Origin: CAYVBJ01 sp964449075
GTDB taxonomy: Bacteria > Bacteroidota > Rhodothermia > Balneolales > Balneolaceae
Assembly: GCA_964449075.1 (NCBI GenBank)
Contig: CAYVBJ010000001.1
Location: forward strand, 62,001 to 126,000
Direction of reading: 5' to 3'
Length of the DNA: 64,000 nucleotides
Shown here: piece by piece, positions 28,937 to 37,168 of the stretch
Numbering within the stretch: position 1 is the stretch's first letter
Layout: every line of letters starts with the position of its first letter
The notes under the pieces: generated by a model
What the model saw: only the letters and a program-made list of their open reading frames with translations
What the model was told of the DNA's origin: nothing
Database searches by the model: none
Program-made: the position numbers and the translations under genes

Positions 28937-29698
28937 ATGGACAATCAAAATAAAAAAGAAAAATCACGCCTCATTGTACGCCTTGGCAGTAAAGCTCTTT
29001 GGGCTTTTGAAAAAATCATTGCAAAATATTCAAAGATCCCCACAACACCCTTTTTGGACCCATACCAGTTTGACTGGGTAGATGACCTGGAAGCAAACTG
29101 GGATAAAATCAGAACCGAAGTTGATGAAATTCTGAAGCAGAAAGATTCTATACCGAGTTTTCATGAAATATCAAAGGATCAGAAATCAATAACGCAGGAT
29201 AACAAATGGAAAACCTACTTCCTGTACGGATTTGGTTACAAAGCAGAGAAAAACTGTGAACGCTGTCCCGAAACCACAAAACTGGTTGAGCAGATACCCG
29301 GAATGAAAACTGCTTTCTTTTCCATTCTTGCTCCCGGCAAACATATTCCCGCACACCGTGGTGTATATAACGGGGTGATCCGGTGCCATTTGGGTATCAA
29401 GGTACCTGAGCCAAAAGAAAAATGCCGGATACGTGTGGATGACCAGTATGCTAACTGGGAAGAGGGTAAAACAATGATGTTTGATGATACCTATGATCAC
29501 GAAGTATGGAACGACACGGATGGTGAACGGGTAGTTCTTTTTATGGATATCGACCGACCTTTAAAATTCCCGGCAACCGTGCTCAATTCCATTTTGATCA
29601 ATGCTGTTCAGAAATCCTCATTTATCCAGGATGCCAAGAAAAACCAGGAACTGTGGGAAGAAAAGTTTGATCAGGACATCGAAAAAGAGACAGTTTAA
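28937..29698 (+). CDS. aspartyl/asparaginyl beta-hydroxylase-like dioxygenase
   Basis: A 253-residue protein whose central part matches the aspartyl/asparaginyl beta-hydroxylase (LpxO-like) family of Fe(II)/2-oxoglutarate dioxygenases. Iron ligands are suggested by HIPAHRG near residue 138 and YDHEVWN near 190, with the substrate-side RCHLGIKVPEP and MMFDDTY segments between. LpxO-type members hydroxylate lipid A fatty acids and others modify protein Asp/Asn; which applies here cannot be read. There is no transmembrane segment. It stands 27 bases before mtaB on the same strand and may be co-transcribed. Confidence 0.87.
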   Translation: MDNQNKKEKSRLIVRLGSKALWAFEKIIAKYSKIPTTPFLDPYQFDWVDDLEANWDKIRTEVDEILKQKDSIPSFHEISKDQKSITQDNKWKTYFLYGFGYKAEKNCERCPETTKLVEQIPGMKTAFFSILAPGKHIPAHRGVYNGVIRCHLGIKVPEPKEKCRIRVDDQYANWEEGKTMMFDDTYDHEVWNDTDGERVVLFMDIDRPLKFPATVLNSILINAVQKSSFIQDAKKNQELWEEKFDQDIEKETV

Positions 29699-29725
29699 CT
29701 TTACAGATAATTAGTATTTAGAAAC

Positions 29726-31072
29726 ATGCAGAAAGTTGCATTTGAAACACTCGGCTGCAAACTAAACTTTTCTGAGACTTCCTCCATCAAAAAAGATTTC
29801 TCAGATTCAGGTTATAAAATTGTTGAATTCGATACATCAGCGGATATATACATTATTAATACCTGTTCGGTAACTCAAAATGCCAATAGTACCTGCAGAA
29901 AAACTGTCAGGCGTGCCCGTCAGAAAAATCCTGACGCTTTTATAGCCGTCATTGGCTGTTATGCGCAGCTCGAGCCGGAAGAAATAGCTTCTGTTGAAGG
30001 TGTGGATGCGGTTCTTGGGGCCAAACACAAATTCAGGCTACTTGAACTTTTTGATGATTTCGTTAAGCAGGATAAGACTATTATTTACAATACTGATGTT
30101 AATGAAGCAACCGATTTTCATAACTCGTTGTCTTCAAGCGACAGAACAAGAGCATTTTTGAAAGTCCAGGACGGCTGTGATTATAAATGTTCTTTTTGCA
30201 CGATCCCACTTGCACGGGGAAAAAGCAGAAGCCCGAGAATTCATACAGTTATTCGAAATGCAGAACACCTCGTAAGAAAGGGGTTCAAAGAAATTGTGAT
30301 AACAGGAGTAAATACTGGTGATTTTGGATCCGGCAGAAGTGAAAACTTTATTAAGCTTTTAAGCAAGTTACAAAAAGTCAACGGCCTTCGGAGAATCCGG
30401 GTCTCCTCCATCGAACCAAATTTATTGGGTGATGATATCATTAAGCTTGCCGCCGATTCTGATGTAATTCAGCCCCATTTTCATATACCGCTGCAAAGCG
30501 GAAGTAACAGAATACTGAGACTGATGCGGAGAAGGTATACGGCAAGCCAATACCGGGAAAGAGTAGAGCTGATTAACGAGCTGCTTCCGGATGCGTGTAT
30601 CGGTGTTGATGTTATAACTGGTCATCCGGGAGAAACCGATGAATTATTTGAAGAATCTTTTAACTTTATTGAAAATCTGAATGTATCCTATCTTCACGTT
30701 TTCACATATTCAGAACGTCCCGGTACTCATGCTTTAACAATCAAACCGGTTGTTCCGCATCATATTCGGAAAAAACGAACTCATAAACTGAGGCGTTTAT
30801 CGGCTAAGAAGCGCTTCGAATTTGACATCCGTCATTACGATCAGGTGAGACCTGTGCTATTTGAATCTGAAGACAAGGATGGCTGGCGGCAGGGATGGAC
30901 TGACAATTACATCCGGGTTAAACACCCTGCAGATTCAGTTTTTGAAAACAGCATTAAGCAGGTAAAAATCGGTAGTCGTTTAAAAGATGGTACCCATTTA
31001 AGTAAGTTAAATAAGCATGTTGTTAACAATGAAGATAAACTTGAAATGGTAATTGCCGAATTAACAGCATAG
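29726..31072 (+). CDS. mtaB: tRNA t6A37 methylthiotransferase (MtaB)
   Basis: MtaB adds a methylthio group to t6A at position 37 of tRNAs decoding ANN codons. The 448-residue protein has the N-terminal UPF0004 domain with three cluster cysteines (LGCKLN near 11, NTCSVTQ near 47, IGCYAQ near 82), the radical-SAM CxxxCxxC in GCDYKCSFCTIPLARGKSRS (around 150), and a C-terminal TRAM domain. It resembles MtaB rather than MiaB or RimO in its N-terminus (TLGCKLNFSE). The UDG gene begins 6 bases after its stop. Start is the only good Met. Confidence 0.95.
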   Translation: MQKVAFETLGCKLNFSETSSIKKDFSDSGYKIVEFDTSADIYIINTCSVTQNANSTCRKTVRRARQKNPDAFIAVIGCYAQLEPEEIASVEGVDAVLGAKHKFRLLELFDDFVKQDKTIIYNTDVNEATDFHNSLSSSDRTRAFLKVQDGCDYKCSFCTIPLARGKSRSPRIHTVIRNAEHLVRKGFKEIVITGVNTGDFGSGRSENFIKLLSKLQKVNGLRRIRVSSIEPNLLGDDIIKLAADSDVIQPHFHIPLQSGSNRILRLMRRRYTASQYRERVELINELLPDACIGVDVITGHPGETDELFEESFNFIENLNVSYLHVFTYSERPGTHALTIKPVVPHHIRKKRTHKLRRLSAKKRFEFDIRHYDQVRPVLFESEDKDGWRQGWTDNYIRVKHPADSVFENSIKQVKIGSRLKDGTHLSKLNKHVVNNEDKLEMVIAELTA

Positions 31073-31077
31073 ACATT

Positions 31078-31920
31078 ATGAATGATTCCTCATCACTGCT
31101 TAACGAAATTCTTCTCTTTTTAAAAAATGAAAGAGAGATGTATGGTGATTTCACCGTGACCCATCCAAACAATCAAAAAGTAAATACTTTACAGGTTAAT
31201 AATTCGCCTGACACCTCAAATAAGGTGGAACAAAGCGTTGCCGTTTCAGATAAAAAAGACTACGGAATTTCTACGACAGATACTTTAGATAACTTTGAGA
31301 ATATTTCTGTAACTAATTCTGGCGCAGAGAATTTGTATGAAATATTATCCGCTTGTAATACGCTTGAACAGTTGCATAAGATCTGTTTGAAATCTGACGA
31401 GCTGAAGACAGATCTCCCAAATACAAATCTTGTTTTTGGAACGGGAAATCCCGATGCCGACCTGATGCTCATTGGTGAAGCGCCCGGAGAGCAAGAGGAC
31501 AATAAAGGCGAGCCTTTTGTAGGCAGGGCCGGTCAGCTTCTAACGAAAATATTAGATGCGATCAATTTTAAACGTTCCGATGTCTATATAACAAATATAC
31601 TAAAGCATCGTCCGCCCGGAAACAGAGACCCCCTTCCGGAAGAAAGAGAGCGCAGCCTGCCCTATCTCTACCGCCAAATTGATATCATTTCTCCAAAACT
31701 GATTCTATGTCTTGGAAAGGTCGCTGCAACCACATTACTGGAGCGTGATGAAAACCTGAGGGATTTACGGGGAAAATTTCATTCTTTCCGGGGTAGCCTG
31801 TTAATGGTAACATATCACCCTGCAGCACTTTTGAGAAATCAACAATGGAAACGGCCGGTTTGGGAAGATGTTCAATTACTCAGAGAAAAATATGATGAAC
31901 TGGGTCGCTCCCCGGAGTAA
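31078..31920 (+). CDS. uracil-DNA glycosylase, family 4-like, with most Fe-S cysteines missing
   Basis: A 280-residue DNA repair glycosylase. The first ~100 residues are a Ser/Asn-rich extension. The catalytic core follows, with motif A GEAPGEQEDNKGEPFVGRAG (about 140-160) and motif B HPAALLR (about 253). It would remove uracil from deaminated DNA. Family 4 enzymes hold a 4Fe-4S cluster through four cysteines. Here the usual C-x-x-C near the core start is reduced to a single Cys (HKICLKSDELKT), and the second pair, normally in NxxKCRPPGNR and later C-x-PYL, reads KHRPPGNR and RSLPYL. The cluster is therefore probably absent. Six bases separate it from mtaB. Confidence 0.9.
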   Translation: MNDSSSLLNEILLFLKNEREMYGDFTVTHPNNQKVNTLQVNNSPDTSNKVEQSVAVSDKKDYGISTTDTLDNFENISVTNSGAENLYEILSACNTLEQLHKICLKSDELKTDLPNTNLVFGTGNPDADLMLIGEAPGEQEDNKGEPFVGRAGQLLTKILDAINFKRSDVYITNILKHRPPGNRDPLPEERERSLPYLYRQIDIISPKLILCLGKVAATTLLERDENLRDLRGKFHSFRGSLLMVTYHPAALLRNQQWKRPVWEDVQLLREKYDELGRSPE

Positions 31921-32127
31921 CTAAATTTGTTCCTCCCCTTTTGCACTTGCCAAAAATATGAGGCAGAGAAAAATTCCCCATATTTTACAAGTTCATTTAC
32001 GAATTCGACATCAATTTTAGTATCTTCATAATATTAATTTTTTACCTCTTACAGTTCTGTATTTGTTTCCTGATGAATACAAGATATAGACGGCAAATCA
32101 CTTTTTTTAACTCATAATTCAGAATGA

Positions 32128-33663
32128 ATGCCCGATCACAACGGCTATAATTCCGGCAATCAGAAGCGACAAGTTATGGTTGATTCTCTCGATAAGGAAG
32201 GCAGGGTTCCACCTCAGGCTATCGAAGTTGAAGAAGCAGTTTTGGGATCAATGCTTATAGAACATGAAGCAGCAACTATTGCCCTTCAAATGCTGAAACC
32301 GGACGATTTTTACAAACCGGCACATCGTCATATTTTTGAGACACTTTACGAGCTCTACGAGCGTGACAATCCATTAGACATACTGACTGTTGAAAATGAG
32401 TTAAGGGATAAAAATCTATTGGATTCAGTTGGAGGAGCTTCTTACCTGGCGGATTTAACTCGATCTGTAAGCTCAGCTGCCAATATTGACTATCATGCTC
32501 AGATTATCAGCGAAAAAGCAATCAAACGAAATCTGATTCTGAATTGCAATGATATCATAAAAACAGCTTATGATTCTACAACTGATGCATTTGATGTGCT
32601 GGATGGCGCCGAACAGCGTATTTTTGACATTTCAAATACCAAAAGCAGGGCAAATGCCCAGCCAATTGGCGATGTTTTGAAAGATACACTCGCCTACCTT
32701 GAAGAAATAAGAGGCAAGCCTGCCGGGGTAACCGGTGTTCCATCTGGACTCGATGTTGATAAATATACATCAGGCTGGCAGCCGGGTGATTTGATTATAA
32801 TAGCTGCTCGTCCGTCCATGGGAAAAACCGCATTTGTTTTGAGCTGTGCGAGAAATGCTGCTTTACACCACAATGAAAAACTTCAGTCGAATGTTGCTCT
32901 TTTCAGTCTTGAGATGTCAAGTCAGCAGCTTGTTCAGCGATTCCTGACCATGGAAGCCCGTATCGATGCGCAGACGGCCCGTACCGGAAGACTCAAGGAT
33001 GAAGAGTTTAAACGTTTGATTGATGCAGCCAGCCGCCTGTTTACTGCGAAAATATTCATTGATGATACACCGGGTTTAAATGTGATGGAGCTGAGAACCA
33101 AATGTCGCAGGCTTAAGAGTGAACACGATATAGGCCTTGTAGTTGTGGATTATCTTCAGCTTATGAGCGCCAATATGCGTGATAACAGTAACCGAGAGCA
33201 GGAGATTGCAACAATTTCGCGGGGATTGAAATCCCTTGCCAAAGAATTGAAAGTACCCGTAATCGCACTCTCACAGCTCAGCCGCCAGGTGGAACAGCGC
33301 AGTGGTGATAAACGGCCAATGCTTAGTGATCTGCGTGAATCCGGATCCATTGAACAGGATGCCGATGTTGTCTGCTTTTTATACCGGCCGGAATATTACG
33401 GGATCACAACAACGCCGGAAGGACAATCCACTAAAGGAATTGCTGAACTGATTATTGGAAAACAGCGTAACGGTCCGGTTGGAAGTGTGGATCTCTATTT
33501 TGTGGAGCAGTATGCCCGGTTTGAAAATCTGACCCGTTCTTCGGCTCCGGATTCTTTTCCCGGTGACTCAGATAATTACCTGGAAGAAAATGATAAAAAT
33601 TCTTCATTGCCACCAACTCCCCACTCTCCCGGAGAAGATGACGAAGAAGACGCACCGTTTTAG
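32128..33663 (+). CDS. dnaB: replicative DNA helicase
   Basis: DnaB is the hexameric 5'-3' helicase at the replication fork. The 511-residue protein has the N-terminal primase-binding domain (PPQAIEVEEAVLGSML...), then the RecA-like domain with Walker A IIAARPSMGKTAF (around 230) and Walker B LVVVDYLQLM, and RQVEQRSGDKRPMLSDLRESGSIEQDADVV. Length is normal and no intein is present. The start at 32128 is the first in-frame ATG; MVDSLDKEG at 32176 is an alternative. The C-terminal ~35 residues are acidic and low-complexity. It stands alone after a 207-base gap and converges with the mannosyltransferase-like gene. Confidence 0.97.
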   Translation: MPDHNGYNSGNQKRQVMVDSLDKEGRVPPQAIEVEEAVLGSMLIEHEAATIALQMLKPDDFYKPAHRHIFETLYELYERDNPLDILTVENELRDKNLLDSVGGASYLADLTRSVSSAANIDYHAQIISEKAIKRNLILNCNDIIKTAYDSTTDAFDVLDGAEQRIFDISNTKSRANAQPIGDVLKDTLAYLEEIRGKPAGVTGVPSGLDVDKYTSGWQPGDLIIIAARPSMGKTAFVLSCARNAALHHNEKLQSNVALFSLEMSSQQLVQRFLTMEARIDAQTARTGRLKDEEFKRLIDAASRLFTAKIFIDDTPGLNVMELRTKCRRLKSEHDIGLVVVDYLQLMSANMRDNSNREQEIATISRGLKSLAKELKVPVIALSQLSRQVEQRSGDKRPMLSDLRESGSIEQDADVVCFLYRPEYYGITTTPEGQSTKGIAELIIGKQRNGPVGSVDLYFVEQYARFENLTRSSAPDSFPGDSDNYLEENDKNSSLPPTPHSPGEDDEEDAPF

Positions 33664-33680
33664 AGTTAATACCTTCAATC

Positions 33681-33733
33681 GGATGACTCAGACGATCGAT
33701 AAGCATAGTGAAATTCCAGGGTACCAGTCATCC
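33681..33733. repeat. short inverted repeat between convergent dnaB and glycosyltransferase genes
   Basis: GGATGACT (33681-33688) and AGTCATCC (33726-33733) are 8-base inverted arms with a 37-base spacer in the convergent intergenic region. The arms resemble the GGATGAC/GTCATCC ends of REP-like palindromic repeats seen in many bacteria. This is one copy, so repeat status is uncertain. Confidence 0.3.
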
Positions 33734-33788
33734 AATGAATCATCTTAAGCAAGATCCTCTGCCCTGACCATTTATCAGATAACTCTAT

Positions 33789-34898
33789 TCAATCTAAAAA
33801 AGCTTCAAAAAGATCATCATACTCGTTTATTTTTTTGGGCCAGTCGAGATGCTGATTAATATTTTGCAGGGACGCTTTTGGAAGTGGCTTTGTTTCACCG
33901 GTCAGAAGGTTTTTCATCTGTTTAAACAGTAAATCTTCGGTTTCATACAAAACCGGGGCATGTAGAAGCGGATAATGCAGAGAATCCGGTATCAGTTCCG
34001 GGTAGTGGAGGCGTTTAGGCACAAGAGGATGACACCCACAATAGATCGCTTCCATAATGGCCACACAAAAGAATTCATAGGTAGCAGTGGATACAACAAT
34101 ATCCCCCGAATGCAGTAATTTGCTGTAACGCTCTACGTCATCAACGTAGCCGAAATGTGTGATATGAGCACCATAACGTTTCCAGGCTTTCTCAAACTCT
34201 TCCGGTTTCTGATGGGAGCTGTCGCCCGCCAGTATTAAATCAAACTTCAGGTCTATATCATTCAGCCTGTTTAAAACACGAAAAAACATAGCCGGATTTC
34301 GGTCGAACTGCCATCTTTGATTCCAGACAATCACCGGCCGCTCATTTTTTGTACGAGTGTCTTTCTCTTTGTCAAAAACGCTTAGATTCAGGCCCGGATA
34401 CATCACAATGCTTTTATCTGCTATCTTGTCAATAGTGTTAAAGTGTTTGTCATCCGGAAAGTTGTCGAGAAAAGAAGGCAATGAATTCAGCAGATCCCTG
34501 AGGTGAAATTCTGAAGAAAATACCAGCTTATCAGCAGAAAGCATACTCAGATAGTTTATATAGCAGTACGTAACATCCCGTTCTACCCCTTCAGGCATCG
34601 GCTGAGATAGTTGATTTTCGTGCATATACATCACTTTGGGCACATGAGCAAAACGTGGATTCGTAAGAGCTAAAAAAGCCGGAAGGTTTGTCATGCTGCT
34701 AACAAGCAGCAGATCAATTTTTTCTTTGATGTGATTCGTCATCTCTGCCAGTTTCACTGAATCTCCGTGCATCCGCCATTTCCATCCCTTGTAATTTAAC
34801 CTGACAGGAATCACTTTGTGGCGTGAGTTATTCTGCAATCCCTGCAAAAATGCTTTGTGAGAGCCGGTATAAAATGGTTCAACGGCAAGTATATTCAT
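33789..34898 (-). CDS. tRNA-queuosine alpha-mannosyltransferase-like glycosyltransferase
   Basis: A 369-residue protein with the N-terminal DUF3524 (QTMAN/GTDC1) signature: MNILAVEPFYTGSHKAFLQGL, then RMHGDSV, then VMYMHENQLSQPMPEG with the family MHENQL motif, then YCYINYLS. The C-terminal half is a GT4-type Rossmann domain with VIVWNQRWQFDRNP, HFGYVDDVERYSKLL and AIMEAIYCGCHPLVPKRLHYPELI. In eukaryotes this family mannosylates queuosine at tRNA-Asp. Bacterial relatives are annotated by homology and their substrate is less established. It lies 2 bases after mutL, so the two are co-transcribed. No queuosine synthesis gene is in the window. Confidence 0.85.
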   Translation of the reverse strand: MNILAVEPFYTGSHKAFLQGLQNNSRHKVIPVRLNYKGWKWRMHGDSVKLAEMTNHIKEKIDLLLVSSMTNLPAFLALTNPRFAHVPKVMYMHENQLSQPMPEGVERDVTYCYINYLSMLSADKLVFSSEFHLRDLLNSLPSFLDNFPDDKHFNTIDKIADKSIVMYPGLNLSVFDKEKDTRTKNERPVIVWNQRWQFDRNPAMFFRVLNRLNDIDLKFDLILAGDSSHQKPEEFEKAWKRYGAHITHFGYVDDVERYSKLLHSGDIVVSTATYEFFCVAIMEAIYCGCHPLVPKRLHYPELIPDSLHYPLLHAPVLYETEDLLFKQMKNLLTGETKPLPKASLQNINQHLDWPKKINEYDDLFEAFLD

Positions 34899-34900
34899 TA

Positions 34901-36733
34901 TCAGGAAAGTTTTCGCTTCACTTCGTCCAGGGGAACATAAAGAAGCGAGGGTTTTTTAAGCGGATCATGATATGGATCTTCGCAAGCAAAAAGCTGATCA
35001 ATCATTAATTCCATCTCCACATTGGTAAGTTTTTTACCACGCGGTATTGCTGTTCTTGATGCGAAAGCAACCGCCACCTTTTTTCTGGCATCGAGTGATA
35101 CCTTCCGATTCAGTTCCCGGTATTGCTGAAGCATTTCCATTACAACTTTTCGTTCATCTCCAATGTCAATATCTGCGGGAACGCCATTGATGATCGCAGT
35201 ATTTCCGCTTAGCAACTGAATTCCAAAACCCATCCTCTGAATGATTGGAAGCAGCTCTTTTAAAAGAGAAAAATCAGTAGCTGATAATTCAATCGTCTGG
35301 GCAAACAGAAGCTGCTGTGTTCCTGGGATTGATTTTTCCGTCGCATCAAGAGCCTTTTCATAAATGATCCGTTTGTGAGCTGCGTGCTGATCAATGATAC
35401 AATACCCTGATCTTGTTTGAGTAAATATATAGCAGTCATGTAATTGCCAAAATCCCCTGTCAACAGGTGCAGCACTTTCTTCAGCTTGCCTGCTTTCCCG
35501 GCCGCTATCTTTTTCATGAAGAGGCGGTGTATCTGTTTCATACAACTTTTTTCCCCATTCTAATCCATCCGGATTCTTATCATTGAAATTAATGCGTGAA
35601 GGAATGGGATATTGATTTTCATTTTTTTGAAATGAGCCCCGGTTGTTAAATCCTGAAAAATTTTCGAATGAATTTCCCATCTGACTCTCGGTACCATATT
35701 TTTCATCAAGATCCGGAATTACAAAATATTCATTCAAAGCTTTTTTAACGACAGACCTGGTTAGTTGTATAACACTTCTCTCATCTTCAAACTTTACTTC
35801 CTGTTTTGCCGGATGGACATTCACGTCCAGTGTAGACGGATCAACTTCAATAAAAATACAGTAAAATGGGTATTCTCCCTGTTTCGTCCAGGAGTCAAAC
35901 AGGCTTAAGATTACATATGACAAATACCGGTGTTGAACCGGCCGGCCGTTCACAAAAAGAAACTGTTCTCCCCTGCTTTTTTTCGCAAGTTTCGGATCAG
36001 CTGCCAGACCGTGAATTTTCACAAAAGTGGTTTCTTCCGAAAAGGGAATAAGACTCGCCCGGTACTGTTTTCCAAAAAGATCTGTGATGCGTTGCTGGAT
36101 ATCCTGGACGGGTAATTTGTAAATAGTATCCATATCAGCAACCAGTTCAAATGCGATATCTGCATTTGCAAGAGCTGCATGTTGAACAGTGCGAAGTATA
36201 TGCCGGAATTCTGTGGCATCTGTCTTCAGAAATTGCCTTCGGGCAGGAATATTGTAAAAGAGATTTCTGACAGCAACAGAAGTACCATCATCTGTTGCAA
36301 CCGGTTCAAATTTCTTTTCTTCCCCGCCCCAAATTTCAAACAATGTACCCGAGCTGTCTTCAACTCTTTTGGTTTTTACTTCTACCTGTGATACCGAAGC
36401 AATTGAAGCCATTGCTTCTCCCCGGAAGCCCATGGTTTGAATCCGGAACAAATCGTCAATAGTATGAATCTTTGACGTAGCATGCTGTTCAAAACAGGGC
36501 CGTACATCGGATGAACTCATTCCGCTGCCATCATCAATCACCTGGATCAGTGTGCGTCCAGCCTGCTCAATAATTATTTTAATATACTCAGCACCGGCGT
36601 CAATAGAGTTGTCTAGAAGTTCTTTCACGACAGATGCCGGTCGTTGAATCACTTCACCGGCCGCTATTTTATTAGCCAGTTCCGGGGGCATTTTTTGGAT
36701 AACAGATTCTTCTGCTTCAAATGTGTTTTTCAA
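34901..36733 (-). CDS. mutL: DNA mismatch repair protein MutL
   Basis: A 610-residue MutL. The N-terminal GHKL ATPase is intact: ELANKIAAGEVIQRPASVVKELLDNSIDAGA, DDGSGM, HATSKI, TMGFRGEAMASIASVS, and RNLFYNIPARRQFL. The middle linker (about 340-430) is low-complexity. The C-terminal dimerisation domain has DQHAAHKRIIYE, where endonuclease-type MutLs have DQHA(x2)E(x4)E; here the first Glu is Lys. The ACR motif reads ASRTAIPRG, with Ser in place of Cys, and the CPHGRP region is replaced by CEDPYHDPLKKPS. MutL couples MutS to downstream steps, and nicking activity is doubtful here. It lies downstream of the small membrane protein and upstream of the glycosyltransferase gene. Confidence 0.96.
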   Translation of the reverse strand: MKNTFEAEESVIQKMPPELANKIAAGEVIQRPASVVKELLDNSIDAGAEYIKIIIEQAGRTLIQVIDDGSGMSSSDVRPCFEQHATSKIHTIDDLFRIQTMGFRGEAMASIASVSQVEVKTKRVEDSSGTLFEIWGGEEKKFEPVATDDGTSVAVRNLFYNIPARRQFLKTDATEFRHILRTVQHAALANADIAFELVADMDTIYKLPVQDIQQRITDLFGKQYRASLIPFSEETTFVKIHGLAADPKLAKKSRGEQFLFVNGRPVQHRYLSYVILSLFDSWTKQGEYPFYCIFIEVDPSTLDVNVHPAKQEVKFEDERSVIQLTRSVVKKALNEYFVIPDLDEKYGTESQMGNSFENFSGFNNRGSFQKNENQYPIPSRINFNDKNPDGLEWGKKLYETDTPPLHEKDSGRESRQAEESAAPVDRGFWQLHDCYIFTQTRSGYCIIDQHAAHKRIIYEKALDATEKSIPGTQQLLFAQTIELSATDFSLLKELLPIIQRMGFGIQLLSGNTAIINGVPADIDIGDERKVVMEMLQQYRELNRKVSLDARKKVAVAFASRTAIPRGKKLTNVEMELMIDQLFACEDPYHDPLKKPSLLYVPLDEVKRKLS

Positions 36734-36778
36734 TCGATCAAATGCTTCTGGTTAAATATTCTTTTAAATCAATGTTAA

Positions 36779-36979
36779 TTATAATACAGATATAAGCCAA
36801 ACCACCAATGCAAGACCAACTGCATACAAAACGATTTTTATCCCCTGTTTGTCTTTTCGGCGTCTCATCTTAATATGAATTCTTTTTCTTCTTCGATCGT
36901 CATCTTTGGGATCGTAATAACGCAACGGCATCTCAAATTTTCTGGGCTTGGGCCGATGGCCGAACATGGGCTTTAGCAT
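36779..36979 (-). CDS. small basic single-span membrane protein upstream of mutL
   Basis: A 66-residue protein with a very basic N-terminal half (KPRKFEMPLRYYDP, then DDDRRRKRIHIKMRRRKDK) and one C-terminal transmembrane helix (IVLYAVGLALVVWLISVL). Small proteins of this shape beside mutL are common in Bacteroidota and are sometimes mislabelled riboflavin synthase beta; nothing in the sequence supports such an activity. It has an intact start and lies 45 bases upstream of mutL on the same strand. Function unknown. Confidence 0.8.
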   Translation of the reverse strand: MLKPMFGHRPKPRKFEMPLRYYDPKDDDRRRKRIHIKMRRRKDKQGIKIVLYAVGLALVVWLISVL

Positions 36980-37120
36980 TGGTGTACTCCTGTAACTGAA
37001 TTGTGAAAATTATTTATAACAGATATTAATAATACGTTTCAATATAATCAGAATTGTATAGAATGTGCAGTTTTAAAGCGAATTGAATTACTCAATTGTG
37101 ATGCACCAAGTCAAAATTTT

Positions 37121-37135
37121 TGCTATACTTTAGCA
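37121..37135. promoter_or_regulatory. candidate promoter or operator upstream of icd
   Basis: TGCTA-TACTT-TAGCA is a perfect inverted repeat 34 bases before the icd start. Its centre contains TACTTTAG, close to the Bacteroidota -7 element TAnnTTTG, and TATACT resembles a -10 box. It may be promoter, operator, or both. No matching upstream -33/-35 element is clear. Confidence 0.3.
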
Positions 37136-37168
37136 TAACTAAATAACCTCAAATTATACTATTTTTTT

